A DNA stretch of 64,000 nucleotides, taken from NCBI RefSeq assembly GCF_000317145.1, contig NC_019697.1:4352886-4416885 (forward strand), in the 5' to 3' direction. Positions 50,198 through 57,996 of this stretch are shown here, in pieces. The position numbers and the translations under genes are program-made. Position 1 is the first letter of the stretch; the number at the start of each line of letters is the position of its first letter. This DNA is from Chamaesiphon minutus PCC 6605 (lineage in GTDB: Bacteria; Cyanobacteriota; Cyanobacteriia; Cyanobacteriales; Chamaesiphonaceae). The notes under the pieces were generated by a model that was not told the origin of the DNA, did not search any database, and worked only from the letters and a program-made list of their open reading frames with translations.

Positions 50198-50270
50198 GCC
50201 GGGATAGCTCAGTTGGTAGAGCAGAGGATTGAAAATCCTCGTGTCCGGAGTTCAAATCTCCGTCCTGGCA
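50198..50270 (+). tRNA. tRNA-Phe(GAA), homing site of the CAST
   Basis: Complete 73-nt cloverleaf: acceptor GCCGGGA/TCCTGGC, D-arm GCTC AGTTGGTA GAGC, anticodon stem GAGGA/TCCTC with loop TTGAAAA (anticodon GAA), T-arm CGGAG TTCAAAT CTCCG, discriminator A. CCA is not encoded. The transposon terminus begins 9 bases after its last base. The D-stem/anticodon stretch 50219-50231 is the match to the delocalized guide. Confidence 0.96.
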
Positions 50271-50278
50271 TTCTTTGC
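50216..50278 (+). other. Presumed CAST target: PAM, protospacer and 60-bp spacing
   Basis: GTA at 50216-50218 fits the GTN PAM of Cas12k systems. It is followed by GAGCAGAGGATTG (50219-50231), identical to the 13 bases following the repeat-like sequence at 50521-50540. From the PAM edge to the proposed terminus TGT at 50279 there are exactly 60 bp, inside the 60-66 bp window established for type V-K insertion. The last five bases, TTTGC (50274-50278), would be the expected target duplication. Confidence 0.8.
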
Positions 50279-50416
50279 TGTAGAGCGAAGGAATAAGTGT
50301 CCGTAGCGAAGGATTAAATATCACAGCGAAAGATTCTATGTCCAAGTCGAATAATTCTATGTCACAATAGCGAAGGATTAAATGTCAATTCGTTCAGGAG
50401 CGAAGAAATAATTGTC
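50279..50416. repeat. CAST terminus with six TnsB-type binding motifs
   Basis: The terminus begins TGTAGAGCG. Six copies of an 18-bp motif, consensus AGCGAAGGATTAAATGTC, start at 50284, 50305, 50325, 50346, 50369 and 50399. The copies at 50305 and 50369 differ at one base; the fourth (GTCGAATAATTCTATGTC) is most diverged. Spacing is about 20-21 bp for the first four (two helical turns), then 23 and 30. Arrays of this kind are the TnsB-binding ends of Tn7-like elements. Confidence 0.85.
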
Positions 50417-50520
50417 AATTAGAAAGCTCTAACAGTCGCTAAATTTCTCATAATTTTAATATCTATAGGCCAAGTCTTGCCATTTTGCAAGCGAAAAAAT
50501 TTGCTTGTCCTTTACACTAT

Positions 50521-50553
50521 GTAAATAGGGGAAGTGAAAGGAGCAGAGGATTG
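50521..50553 (+). other. Delocalized CRISPR repeat plus 13-nt homing spacer against tRNA-Phe
   Basis: GTAAATAGGGGAAGTGAAAG (50521-50540) resembles the 3' half of the array repeat (…GGATATGGGTAAGTTGAAAG) and is a better complement of the tracrRNA anti-repeat than the array repeat itself (AGGGGAAGT, 9 perfect). The next 13 bases GAGCAGAGGATTG are identical to tRNA-Phe 50219-50231; the match stops there. It lies on the plus strand, opposite to the array. Short, stand-alone guides of this kind are known to direct V-K CASTs to tRNA genes. Confidence 0.8.
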
Positions 50554-50690
50554 TTTAAGTGCTGTGGAGCGATCGCTAAAGGAAGCGCAGGCATAGTTTG
50601 TGCATCGTATTTTTTCCTCACGACGCAAAGCAAAATACCGTTTTGATGCTTCTGTAACAGGCATATTTAGCTGTTATGAAGCTTTAATAA

Positions 50691-50798
50691 TTTCAACTTA
50701 CCCGTATCCACAAAGGCGATTGCGACAAAAGCATTTTGGTAGTGCAAAAAGGCTCGATCATCTTTCAACTTACCCATATCCACAAAGGCGATTGCAAC
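50691..50798 (-). CRISPR. Type V-K mini-array: two 36-nt repeats, one 36-nt spacer
   Basis: Read on the minus strand, repeats lie at 50798-50763 and 50726-50691. Each begins GT(T/C)GCAATCGCC and ends GGGTAAGTTGAAA, and they differ at two positions. The spacer between (50762-50727) starts GATGATCGAGCC and does not match anything I could spot in the window. The ending GTTGAAAG is typical of Cas12k repeats. The leader-side repeat is the more intact one; a further spacer may follow the second repeat without a closing repeat. Confidence 0.85.
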
Positions 50799-50984
50799 CC
50801 TGTGGGCTAAAACCTATTATCAAGTTGACTTTCACCAGTAGTTTTGCCAAGGGTATTATGCAGACACTTAGAGAAAATCAATTAGCTTAATTGAAGATTT
50901 AATTATGCTACTAGAGCGTTGAACTGACAAAGGCTCTAGCCTTTTGGCAAAGGTACTGGGATTTTTAGCCCCGCTTCGGTTTGC

Positions 50985-51240
50985 CAAAAATATAGGGGAA
51001 GTCCGATGGTTTCATCGGCGATTCAGACTGCCATGCATCTTCGCCAAATTTGGTCTGATACACAATCTTGCTGTACTACCAGACAAACAAACATTTGCCT
51101 TAAATAGTAGAGAATCGCGAACTCACAGCGCCAAATTGTTCCCACCTTGCGGTAGCGTGAGTAAGCGGGCAGCGTTAGGGACGGAAAGCAATGAAACTGT
51201 CCCATTTCCAAGCAAACTCGCATCATAGTGACGCTAGTCC
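50985..51240 (-). ncRNA. tracrRNA region of the Cas12k system
   Basis: The segment lies between cas12k and the array on the same strand, as in known V-K loci. Near its 3' end the order is: GCAGTCTGAATCGCC (about 51015-51030), a perfect hairpin CCGATG-AAAC-CATCGG (51003-51018) and the anti-repeat ACTTCCCCTATATTT (50988-51002), complementary to the repeat end. The motif CTGAATC-CC followed by a hairpin and anti-repeat is what I remember from published Cas12k tracrRNAs. The 5' end is a guess; further stems lie upstream. Confidence 0.75.
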
Positions 51241-51289
51241 GGTTCGTGCGCTAGCTCTAGCCTACTACAACATCACAAAAACTTCAACC

Positions 51290-53470
51290 CTAAGCAGATT
51301 GATTAGAAAGAGATTGTTTAAATTTGGTTTTATCCTGGTAGACCTCAATCGCCATCTGTTTTGCTTGTTCCTGGGAGCTGCCGTGAATCGGTTGCCGCCC
51401 AATCTTCACTAACATCCCCTCCTTTTCGGCTTGATTAGTAATGTATTCGATCGAGCGCCCGTAACTCCACGAGTGGATCTTCACATTCTGGGCTTTTGCG
51501 AACTTCTTCTCAACACCCTTCCACCCAGAACATTCGCGCTCTGCGAGTGCTGCCATCTCACTTTGTTTACGCCGTCTATAATCCTCCATGTCAGGTAAAA
51601 CAATACATCCCGATTGATACGTCTTGGCAAAATCAACTACAGCATTTGCAATATGTCGATCGATTGTATCGCCTAAATTGGCTTCCCCAAACTGGTTATT
51701 CGCCCCCCGCCGCTGATTCTGAGTCCGACGGCGCATATTTAGTTGACGCTGGAACTGTCGTCTATTAACAAGCCTATCCTGCTTCCCCAGAAGTGCCTTG
51801 CGCCCACGGCATTCCAGAATTTTTCCGGAAGAAGTATCTACAATTGTTGCCGTTACCAATCCACTCGCGCCAAGAGCAATACCAGTAACAATATGAGGTT
51901 GTCCAGTGTAGAGAGATTTGCTTGGCCGCTCGTAGTTATCGTCATAACACTCCATCCGTCTTAGAGTTCCAGATTGACGGCTGTGACGATCCTTACGATT
52001 TTTTGTTGATTCACCCTTCTCTTCTGATTCAGTAATATTCTTTTCTAAGGTTTGAAGTGCTTTAGTGATAGGTTTCTTCTGCATTTCGAGTTTGAGTTCA
52101 GTGCCCTCTTTACTTACATACAGGGTTTCTATTGTGCAGTGTAAGAATAATTGATACCGATTCCACGGAAATTCTGGGTCATAAAACGCCGGAGCGCGCA
52201 AACTATCAGGTTTAGTGCCAGCAGTCCCCCCTTCGCGCTTGGAACGTTTGTTATTAGCTTTTCGGCGACGTACAATTCTATTTTCGTTTTTCTTATAATC
52301 CCGCCAAATCAACGTTGCCGATCGCACCAAAAACAAAGCAGATGTGTTTTCGTCTATATTTTTATCGTAAATCTTACGCTCTTTTAAAGCCTGCCATACA
52401 GCATGAATATGACGGTAATCGCCAGCAACTTCAAAGGCATATTTCTCTTCAAAACTCTTAAAACCGACGCAAACTCGCTTTCGAGACTCAACGGAGTTCG
52501 CTTGTTCGCCCTGAAAATTCTCGTTTTGAAATTCATCAAGCTCGGTAGATCCAGATTTACCTGCTTCTACCTGTAAATCTTTAAGCTGAAATTTTTCAGG
52601 TTCGGCCCAAATTAAATCATCACTACTTTCAAACAGAATCGGATGTGGCATGAATGTTTGCTGCTTGAGTAATGCCGATTCTATTGAATTCCACTCAGTC
52701 TCTCTGACATCAATCGACGCAATTTCACCAAAAATGTCTCTGCCCGCCCACGGACGTCCCTTAGGTAGTCTACTATGCAATTGTTTTTGAATAATTTCAA
52801 TTTCTTTTTGCTTGGTATGACGGCGAGCGTTCAGTTTTTTAACATCCTCTTCAGTTTCATCACTATTAATTTTAAATCTATTTTTAATTAGATATGCAAT
52901 CGCACATTTTTCTACCAAATCATCTGTTTTGCGGTGTTTGTCGTAGAGGATTTTATAGATGCCTCCCTCAATCGCTTTCTGACTTTTTTTCTTCTCACTA
53001 TCATTAGAAATTTGGGTATTCACTTCGCTTAAAACTTCTTTTGCCCGATTGCGTATTACATCCAGATTGCAGCTACCGATCGCTATCAATTCAACATCCG
53101 GTTTCAGAATTTCCACGGAATTAAGAAGTTTAGTTAACTTCTCTTGGCGATCTGCCTGTAGAGCCAACCAGGATTCATACGTGTTATGAGTAACTAACCG
53201 TGCCGAAACACAAGCGCGATCGGGTATGCCTTGAAATTGAGGTTGCTTTTTCAACGACCGCCACAGACACAGAAGATCGTCAGCATCTACAGTGTTCTTA
53301 ATTTGCCAATTAGCAAATTTGGGATGCTCAGCTACCAGCAGATTTAACCGATTAATCAGTGGAGTATGCTGCTGAGTCATCAGTTCCCAGAAGTAGCGTC
53401 TCACTTGCTCCCTGTCCTTAGGCGTTTTTCCCAATGCATCCAGACGAAAAGGAAATGTAATCAAGCTCAT
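51290..53470 (-). CDS. cas12k: Cas12k, RNA-guided target-binding protein of a CAST
   Basis: Cas12k binds the guide and target DNA without cutting and recruits the Tn7-like proteins. The 726-residue protein matches Cas12k at the start (SLITFPFRLDALGKTPKDRE; ELMTQQHTPLINRLNLLVAE), in LHSRLPKGRPWAGRDIF and over the C-terminal RuvC part: GIALGASGLVTATIVD (from residue 530, where active Cas12 proteins have an Asp), SGCIVLPDMEDYRRR (about 620) and GRQPIHGSSQEQAKQMA (about 690-706). The RuvC acidic residues appear lost, as in other Cas12k. It is longer than the 639-residue Scytonema protein, mainly from polar insertions near 300-345 and 405-440. Confidence 0.93.
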   Translation of the reverse strand: MSLITFPFRLDALGKTPKDREQVRRYFWELMTQQHTPLINRLNLLVAEHPKFANWQIKNTVDADDLLCLWRSLKKQPQFQGIPDRACVSARLVTHNTYESWLALQADRQEKLTKLLNSVEILKPDVELIAIGSCNLDVIRNRAKEVLSEVNTQISNDSEKKKSQKAIEGGIYKILYDKHRKTDDLVEKCAIAYLIKNRFKINSDETEEDVKKLNARRHTKQKEIEIIQKQLHSRLPKGRPWAGRDIFGEIASIDVRETEWNSIESALLKQQTFMPHPILFESSDDLIWAEPEKFQLKDLQVEAGKSGSTELDEFQNENFQGEQANSVESRKRVCVGFKSFEEKYAFEVAGDYRHIHAVWQALKERKIYDKNIDENTSALFLVRSATLIWRDYKKNENRIVRRRKANNKRSKREGGTAGTKPDSLRAPAFYDPEFPWNRYQLFLHCTIETLYVSKEGTELKLEMQKKPITKALQTLEKNITESEEKGESTKNRKDRHSRQSGTLRRMECYDDNYERPSKSLYTGQPHIVTGIALGASGLVTATIVDTSSGKILECRGRKALLGKQDRLVNRRQFQRQLNMRRRTQNQRRGANNQFGEANLGDTIDRHIANAVVDFAKTYQSGCIVLPDMEDYRRRKQSEMAALAERECSGWKGVEKKFAKAQNVKIHSWSYGRSIEYITNQAEKEGMLVKIGRQPIHGSSQEQAKQMAIEVYQDKTKFKQSLSNQSA

Positions 53471-53706
53471 AATGCTTACCCCATGATTACTACATGTATT
53501 TATAAAACGATTCTCAAGAGTTACTTATTCTTAGAAGATTTGTTTATTCTTCTAAACTCAGCGATCGTGAATAGTATCCTAGATTATATAGTGCATATTT
53601 ACCATTCAAAGTCAAGTTTTTTCAGTTTTTATTTAAAATGCCAACATTACTCGATGCTGGCAGCTAATAGTCGCAGTGGAAATTGCCAGCTTATAATGAT
53701 ATTAAC

Positions 53707-53721
53707 TTGTCACAGTGACAA
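53707..53721. promoter_or_regulatory. Perfect palindrome between cas12k and the divergent HTH gene
   Basis: TTGTCAC-A-GTGACAA is a perfect 7-bp-arm dyad six bases upstream of the ATG chosen for the HTH gene, within the cas12k upstream region. Position and symmetry suggest an operator, perhaps of the HTH protein itself. A similar TGTCA/TGACA core is also common in CAST end sequences, so a TnsB relic is an alternative. Confidence 0.5.
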
Positions 53722-53726
53722 ATAGA

Positions 53727-54056
53727 ATGACAATGGCTATTGCTCCACACACCCCGGCTCATAGACACTGGAATGCGTTAACAGCTTATCTCCAGCCAAT
53801 AGAAGATGACAGCATGGAACTCAACGAGTTTCTAAAACACTGGGATGTAGCAAGGGAGGAACTGGCTTACATCTGTGACTGTTCGCTGACAACGGTGAAC
53901 CACTGGTTCTCGCAGGGAGAGCATCGTAGATTCCCTTCTCAGAAGCACAAGCAGAAGCTTGCGCTCGCTCACCATATCTGGACGACGATCGAGACTGAGC
54001 CAGAATACCTGCAAACGCTCCGTGAGATGTATATTAAAAAACATCTGAAGCGATAA
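53727..54056 (+). CDS. HTH protein divergent from cas12k, candidate regulator
   Basis: 109 residues from ATG 53727; the longer GTG start at 53715 lies inside the palindrome and is less likely. Residues about 40-75 form a helix-turn-helix: FLKHWDVAREELAYICDCSL followed by TTVNHWFSQGEHRRFPS. In other V-K CASTs a divergent regulator (CvkR, MerR type) represses cas12k. This protein has the same position but a different HTH type, so it would be an analogue rather than a CvkR orthologue. A hairpin terminator follows its stop. Confidence 0.7.
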   Translation: MTMAIAPHTPAHRHWNALTAYLQPIEDDSMELNEFLKHWDVAREELAYICDCSLTTVNHWFSQGEHRRFPSQKHKQKLALAHHIWTTIETEPEYLQTLREMYIKKHLKR

Positions 54057-54062
54057 AAAAGG

Positions 54063-54086
54063 TTGCCAAATGGCAAGTATTTTTTG
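54063..54086 (+). terminator. Terminator behind the HTH regulator
   Basis: TTGCCA-AA-TGGCAA (54063-54076) followed by GTATTTTTTG, 6 bp after the stop codon. Confidence 0.75.
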
Positions 54087-54692
54087 TCGCTGTGAATAGG
54101 TGATGTTTACTGTGGTTAGTGGGGAATCCTGACCTCATTACTCGATCGATAAAGATAGGTTCCGTCCGCTACAGTAAAAAACTAAAGGTTGATAAAAGGG
54201 AGAGAGCGTGTATCAATAACCGGAAAATTCTCAATCTAGCTCTATCAAGGAATTGTTATCTCCAGCTAAATGTCCAAAACTTTTGTCTTGAAGTACGCGA
54301 CAGTATGAACACTTCAGCTCTTCAATCTAGTGTAGGCCATTCGAGCGTGAGATTATTCTCAATCAAAAGTGAATCATAAAGATGACAGATAGTGACATAA
54401 GCGAAAAGAGACTACTCCCTTCCTGCGATAAGATTATTAGTGATAGATCGTTACTGAGTAAGCTTTTGAGCGACTGAATCTCTATAGTCTTATGCCGGAA
54501 AGGGAGTAACTTGCCAAGTGCTGTTTACATCCTCTACTTTAAAAAACCTTACAGTTAATTAATTGGCGATCGCATCTCACCAAAAATCCATTTAAAAAGT
54601 AGATTAAATGAAACCAAATATGTAAGCAAGTAGATTTAATCACTTCTGCCGATTTAAGTCGAACACATTCTTGCGATTTGAATACGTTCTTG
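54087..54692. other. Non-coding CAST interval, 606 bp
   Basis: No gene can be supported. A plus-strand open frame at 54119-54379 has no domain and no ribosome binding site. The stretch is AT-rich and less dense in CGATCG than the core chromosome. Confidence 0.45.
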
Positions 54693-54930
54693 CTAAATCA
54701 TGCGAAACTGTTTCGGTGAAACCCCTGTGAGTCGTCGGAAATGCTTGGCAAAGTGACTGAGATTGGCAAAACCACAGTCATTGGCAATATCGAGCATCGT
54801 GCATTCTTTCTGCTTGAGTAATTGCTTCGCTCGCTCGACTCGCTGCTGAATCAAGTAGGCATATAGAAATGGTCGGCACAGGAAATTGGCACGACCTAAA
54901 ATGGACGGGGAGCGATAGTAAGACTACTTC
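54693..54930 (-). pseudogene. C-terminal fragment of an AraC-family regulator
   Basis: The minus frame ending at 54693 reads YAYLIQQRVERAKQLLKQKE then CTMLDIANDCGFANLSHFAK and HFRRLTGVSPKQFRMI, the second half of an AraC-type double HTH. Only about 79 codons are open; upstream is a stop and no effector domain. It is a remnant, left by an earlier insertion or recombination within the cargo region. Confidence 0.75.
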
Positions 54931-55006
54931 GGTAGCAAATTGCGATGAGCTGTCAAGAATCCTCACGCCTTCAGGCTGATGAGTATTTCAAGAAGACTAT
55001 TCTCAA

Positions 55007-55483
55007 TTGACTCCAGCCTCCTTCAAGCAAGTAATCGAGGCAACACCGACGAAGGCTCTCTCTGAGATAACGATCGGGGAATTATGCTCGATGTCGGATT
55101 ACCCCAATGGGTTGTATTTTATCTTTGGCGGTAATCTCCGACAATTACAGTATGTTGGTAAATGCACATCACGCAGTTTCATCGAGCGGATTCCGGCTCA
55201 TTTCGACCAACGTGAACGGGCTTGGTTTAATACACTACCAAAGAAACTTACGCAGAATAGACAGTCCTACTCGGCTGCACTGGGAGAAGCTTTAGATTTT
55301 GAGATCGTTCTCTTTGGTATCCGCGATCGAGAGGCTGCCTGTGAACTTGAGCGCGTTTTCCGTTATTACTATAAGCCAGTGCTGAACACGCTCAGGCGAT
55401 TCAATAATTTTGATGCGGATGCCACCTTAGATAAGCTGGGTAATTCGGCTCTTTACTCAGTTCAAGAAACTGTATCACTTTAA
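55007..55483 (+). CDS. GIY-YIG nuclease-like protein
   Basis: The 158-residue protein has the GIY-YIG order: YPNGLYFIFGG (the GIY strand as GLY), LQYVGKCTSRSFIERIPAHF (YVG and the catalytic-type Arg), and AACELERVFRYYYKPVLNTL with Glu and Asn in the expected places. The first 30 residues are helical. The start is TTG 55007; an in-frame ATG at 55091 (MSDYPNGLYF) would cut the N-terminus but keep the domain. As CAST cargo it could be a defence nuclease or a relic homing enzyme; function unknown. Confidence 0.75.
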   Translation: MTPASFKQVIEATPTKALSEITIGELCSMSDYPNGLYFIFGGNLRQLQYVGKCTSRSFIERIPAHFDQRERAWFNTLPKKLTQNRQSYSAALGEALDFEIVLFGIRDREAACELERVFRYYYKPVLNTLRRFNNFDADATLDKLGNSALYSVQETVSL

Positions 55484-55617
55484 AGTTGGGCATTTCGATC
55501 GACTCAACCGATCTCGATTCCATTAATTACAATGCTGACTCATGCAGGGGTGACGGTTAGGGTTGAGATTGTAGCGGCATAAAGTCAAATACTCCCTACG
55601 CTACCCGATCGCAGGTA

Positions 55618-56001
55618 CTAAATATTCCATAATCTAGTCACGGGATAAGCATCGAATTGAAGATCGCCGCTAACGATCGTTAGATCGAGATCGATCGATT
55701 GGGCAATGATGATTCTGTCGAATGGATCTCTGTGATGAAGTGGAAGATCTAGATATACTTTAATCGCCGTTATGTCGATCGGTAGAATTGAGATGTCTTG
55801 GGTAACTAAATTCTGTTCGATCGCCTGAAAGTCAGTTTTTAATGTTAGCTTGCCAATATTAATCTTAATCGCTATCTCCCAGAGCGATACAATACTCACA
55901 AATACAGATTCAGCCGATTCGATTTGTTCTTTCGTACTGGGTGGTAGTCGGGAATCGTTGTCTAGAAACCAAATCAGGGTATGAGTGTCTAATAAAAACA
56001 A
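55618..56001 (-). CDS. PIN-domain toxin (VapC-like RNase)
   Basis: The 127-residue PIN domain shows its acidic residues: LLDTHTLIWFLD at the start, SLWEIAIK (Glu), DPFDRIIIAQSI and LTIVSGD. PIN toxins cut RNA, often tRNA. It starts at TTG directly after the TAA of the antitoxin gene upstream, so the two are translationally coupled, typical for toxin-antitoxin pairs. Confidence 0.87.
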   Translation of the reverse strand: MFLLDTHTLIWFLDNDSRLPPSTKEQIESAESVFVSIVSLWEIAIKINIGKLTLKTDFQAIEQNLVTQDISILPIDITAIKVYLDLPLHHRDPFDRIIIAQSIDLDLTIVSGDLQFDAYPVTRLWNI

Positions 56002-56217
56002 TTACATGTACTCCTGGAGATCCTCTAGTGGCGCATCAAAGTCATCGGACATCTCAAACATACCTTGCATGGTTCCTGCTTGACGACGTTTTTGCGTTGG
56101 TATCGGTGGATTGGTTTGAGCATAGTTTGCTGCTAGAAATTCGGCATAATGGAGTACTTCCTGTTGAAGTTTTTCGGGTAGCTTTTCGAGGCTGGCAATT
56201 AAGGTTGGAGATAGCAT
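56002..56217 (-). CDS. DUF2281-type antitoxin
   Basis: From ATG 56217 (MLSPTLIASLEKLPEKLQQE) the 71-residue protein has a helical start (VLHYAEFLAANYAQ) and an acidic, unstructured C-terminus (MSDDFDAPLEDLQEYM) fitting toxin binding. This is the DUF2281 antitoxin pattern usually paired with PIN toxins. The stop abuts the toxin's start. The open frame extends eight residues upstream, with less support. Confidence 0.75.
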   Translation of the reverse strand: MLSPTLIASLEKLPEKLQQEVLHYAEFLAANYAQTNPPIPTQKRRQAGTMQGMFEMSDDFDAPLEDLQEYM

Positions 56218-56301
56218 TTTGAATGTACCTTGGATGAGCAAGAATCGGCAGCAATCGAGATCGACGATCGCCTGAACCCATATATCGATCGCATTCTCCT
56301 A

Positions 56302-57996
56302 TTATACCTGCGACATCAATGCGTTCAATAGGTCTGTCTGTTTGCCTTTGCCAGCTTTGATCGACTCCTCCAATCGATCGCACATCCCCATCAATCGATC
56401 GATCTTTTCCACTATTCGCCGTTGTTCTGCTATTGAAGGCAACATAATTGGCATCTTATTTAAAATTCCATGATTGAGATTTGTCATTGTTGTACCAACA
56501 GAATTTCCTCCCAGATAATCTTTAACTCCTTGTGATTTGAACAGGATAATTATATACGAGCGATTTATATTAGGGATGAATCTTAAAACGAAACTACCTG
56601 TTCCACAAAGCCATCGATTTGAGTGATTAGTTACTATTGCACAACGACCCATCTCACCACGTCTAGCCATTACAATATCCCCATCAAATAGTCTGTAAGA
56701 TTCCATTTGACTGGCTTTTTCATTAGTTACTGTCACGGTTGGATCGTGAACAATTTCCCCATTAATCATGTGTATTGGATTAATTAGAGGTATCCCATTT
56801 TCAACATAATCACTTTTATGAATTGTTAGTCCGAATGGGCCAGTTGCTATTTCAGTAGCCAATTCACCAAAACGAACTAATTCCCATCCATTGGGCAATT
56901 CATAAGGAATTTCTTCTCGATCGATTTCTGGCAAAGGCTTAGATTGTTTAATTTTCCCTTCCTTCACCAACCGTTGCTTTTCAAGCTCGATCGATCTCAA
57001 CAATTCACTCGCGGGTTCATCATTCGGATCTTGCGGTACCAACTTGCCCATAACGGCGAGTTGGAGGATGGTTTTGCGTAGCTCGACGACGTTTTCTTTG
57101 ACAGAATAGAGTTCGCCGAACTGTTGGGTAATGAAACTCCAAGCGGTGCTAAATTCGCTGCTATCCTTGGCTGTCAACAGTCGATCGAGTGCCGCTGTAT
57201 GGACGGTGAGCAGCCGTTGGGATCGATCGATCCGCAATTTCTCTAATTCATCACAACGCGCCATTAGTTGGTCGATTTTGGCAACAATCCGGCGTTGTTC
57301 GGCGAGAGGTGGAAGGGGTAATAAATAATTCCGCAGAAAACCTAGAGAAACAAAACTCTGTACTGCACCTGAAGATTGCGCCTTCATATTTTCTTGTGCC
57401 TGTGCCAGAAAATAGTGCAAGTATCTGTTATCAGGTTTGTCAGCTATGTAAAATTTGAGTAGTGCCACATTCTTAATCGAAAACTCTTCATTACAGTTCA
57501 CTATGACGGGGTTTCCGATGCTTCCAATCATAGCAAAAAGAATATCTCCAATATTGACTTTGGATCGTTCACTTATCTTTATATGATCTTCTTCAGAAAT
57601 AAATTTCACATCTTCAAAACTAAGCATACCTGTATATAGGTTTTTACTCGTAATGAGTGGGTATCCAACATCAACATACTTAGGCGTGTCATGAGTTCCA
57701 TCACGAACATCGAGTGCATCATTTAATCGCGTCCATTCCCACCCATTGGGTAGATCGTAAGGCACTTCTTCGGATTGAATTTTTGGCAACGGTTTGGATT
57801 TTTTGATCTTTCCTTCCTTTACCAGCCGTTGTTTCTCTAACTCGATCGATCTCAATAGCTCACTAGCTGGCTCATCATTCGGATCTTGCGGTACTAACTT
57901 CCCCTGCATCGCTAGAGTTAAAATCAATTCCCGTAACTTCTTAATCCCATCAGGCGCAGCAAAAGCCACATCAAAATGTTGTTCCAAAAGACTCAT
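56302..57996 (-). CDS. hsdS: Type I restriction-modification specificity subunit
   Basis: HsdS sets the DNA target of a type I R-M system through two target-recognition domains. The 564 residues show two TRDs, each followed by the spacer pattern PPLAEQRRIVAKIDQLMARC / IAEQRRIVEKIDRLMGMCDR. The run LVPQDPNDEPASELLRSIEL continues as EKQRLVKEGKIK and occurs twice, in front of both TRDs, nearly identical at the DNA level (about 56950-57050 and 57800-57910). The stop of hsdM overlaps its start by one base at 57996, so the two are one operon. Confidence 0.93.
   Translation of the reverse strand: MSLLEQHFDVAFAAPDGIKKLRELILTLAMQGKLVPQDPNDEPASELLRSIELEKQRLVKEGKIKKSKPLPKIQSEEVPYDLPNGWEWTRLNDALDVRDGTHDTPKYVDVGYPLITSKNLYTGMLSFEDVKFISEEDHIKISERSKVNIGDILFAMIGSIGNPVIVNCNEEFSIKNVALLKFYIADKPDNRYLHYFLAQAQENMKAQSSGAVQSFVSLGFLRNYLLPLPPLAEQRRIVAKIDQLMARCDELEKLRIDRSQRLLTVHTAALDRLLTAKDSSEFSTAWSFITQQFGELYSVKENVVELRKTILQLAVMGKLVPQDPNDEPASELLRSIELEKQRLVKEGKIKQSKPLPEIDREEIPYELPNGWELVRFGELATEIATGPFGLTIHKSDYVENGIPLINPIHMINGEIVHDPTVTVTNEKASQMESYRLFDGDIVMARRGEMGRCAIVTNHSNRWLCGTGSFVLRFIPNINRSYIIILFKSQGVKDYLGGNSVGTTMTNLNHGILNKMPIMLPSIAEQRRIVEKIDRLMGMCDRLEESIKAGKGKQTDLLNALMSQV

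Noticed and set aside
50600-50890. Plus-strand open frame of 96 codons with the repeated peptide STYPYPQRRL
   Set aside because: It reads through the two CRISPR repeats; the repeated peptide is the translated repeat, and there is no domain or ribosome binding site.
51290-53470. Cas12k considered as an IS605-type TnpB or an active Cas12
   Set aside because: Too long for TnpB, RuvC acidic residues missing, and an array with tracrRNA lies next to it.
54119-54379. Plus-strand open frame, 86 codons
   Set aside because: No domain, no ribosome binding site, codon use unlike neighbours.
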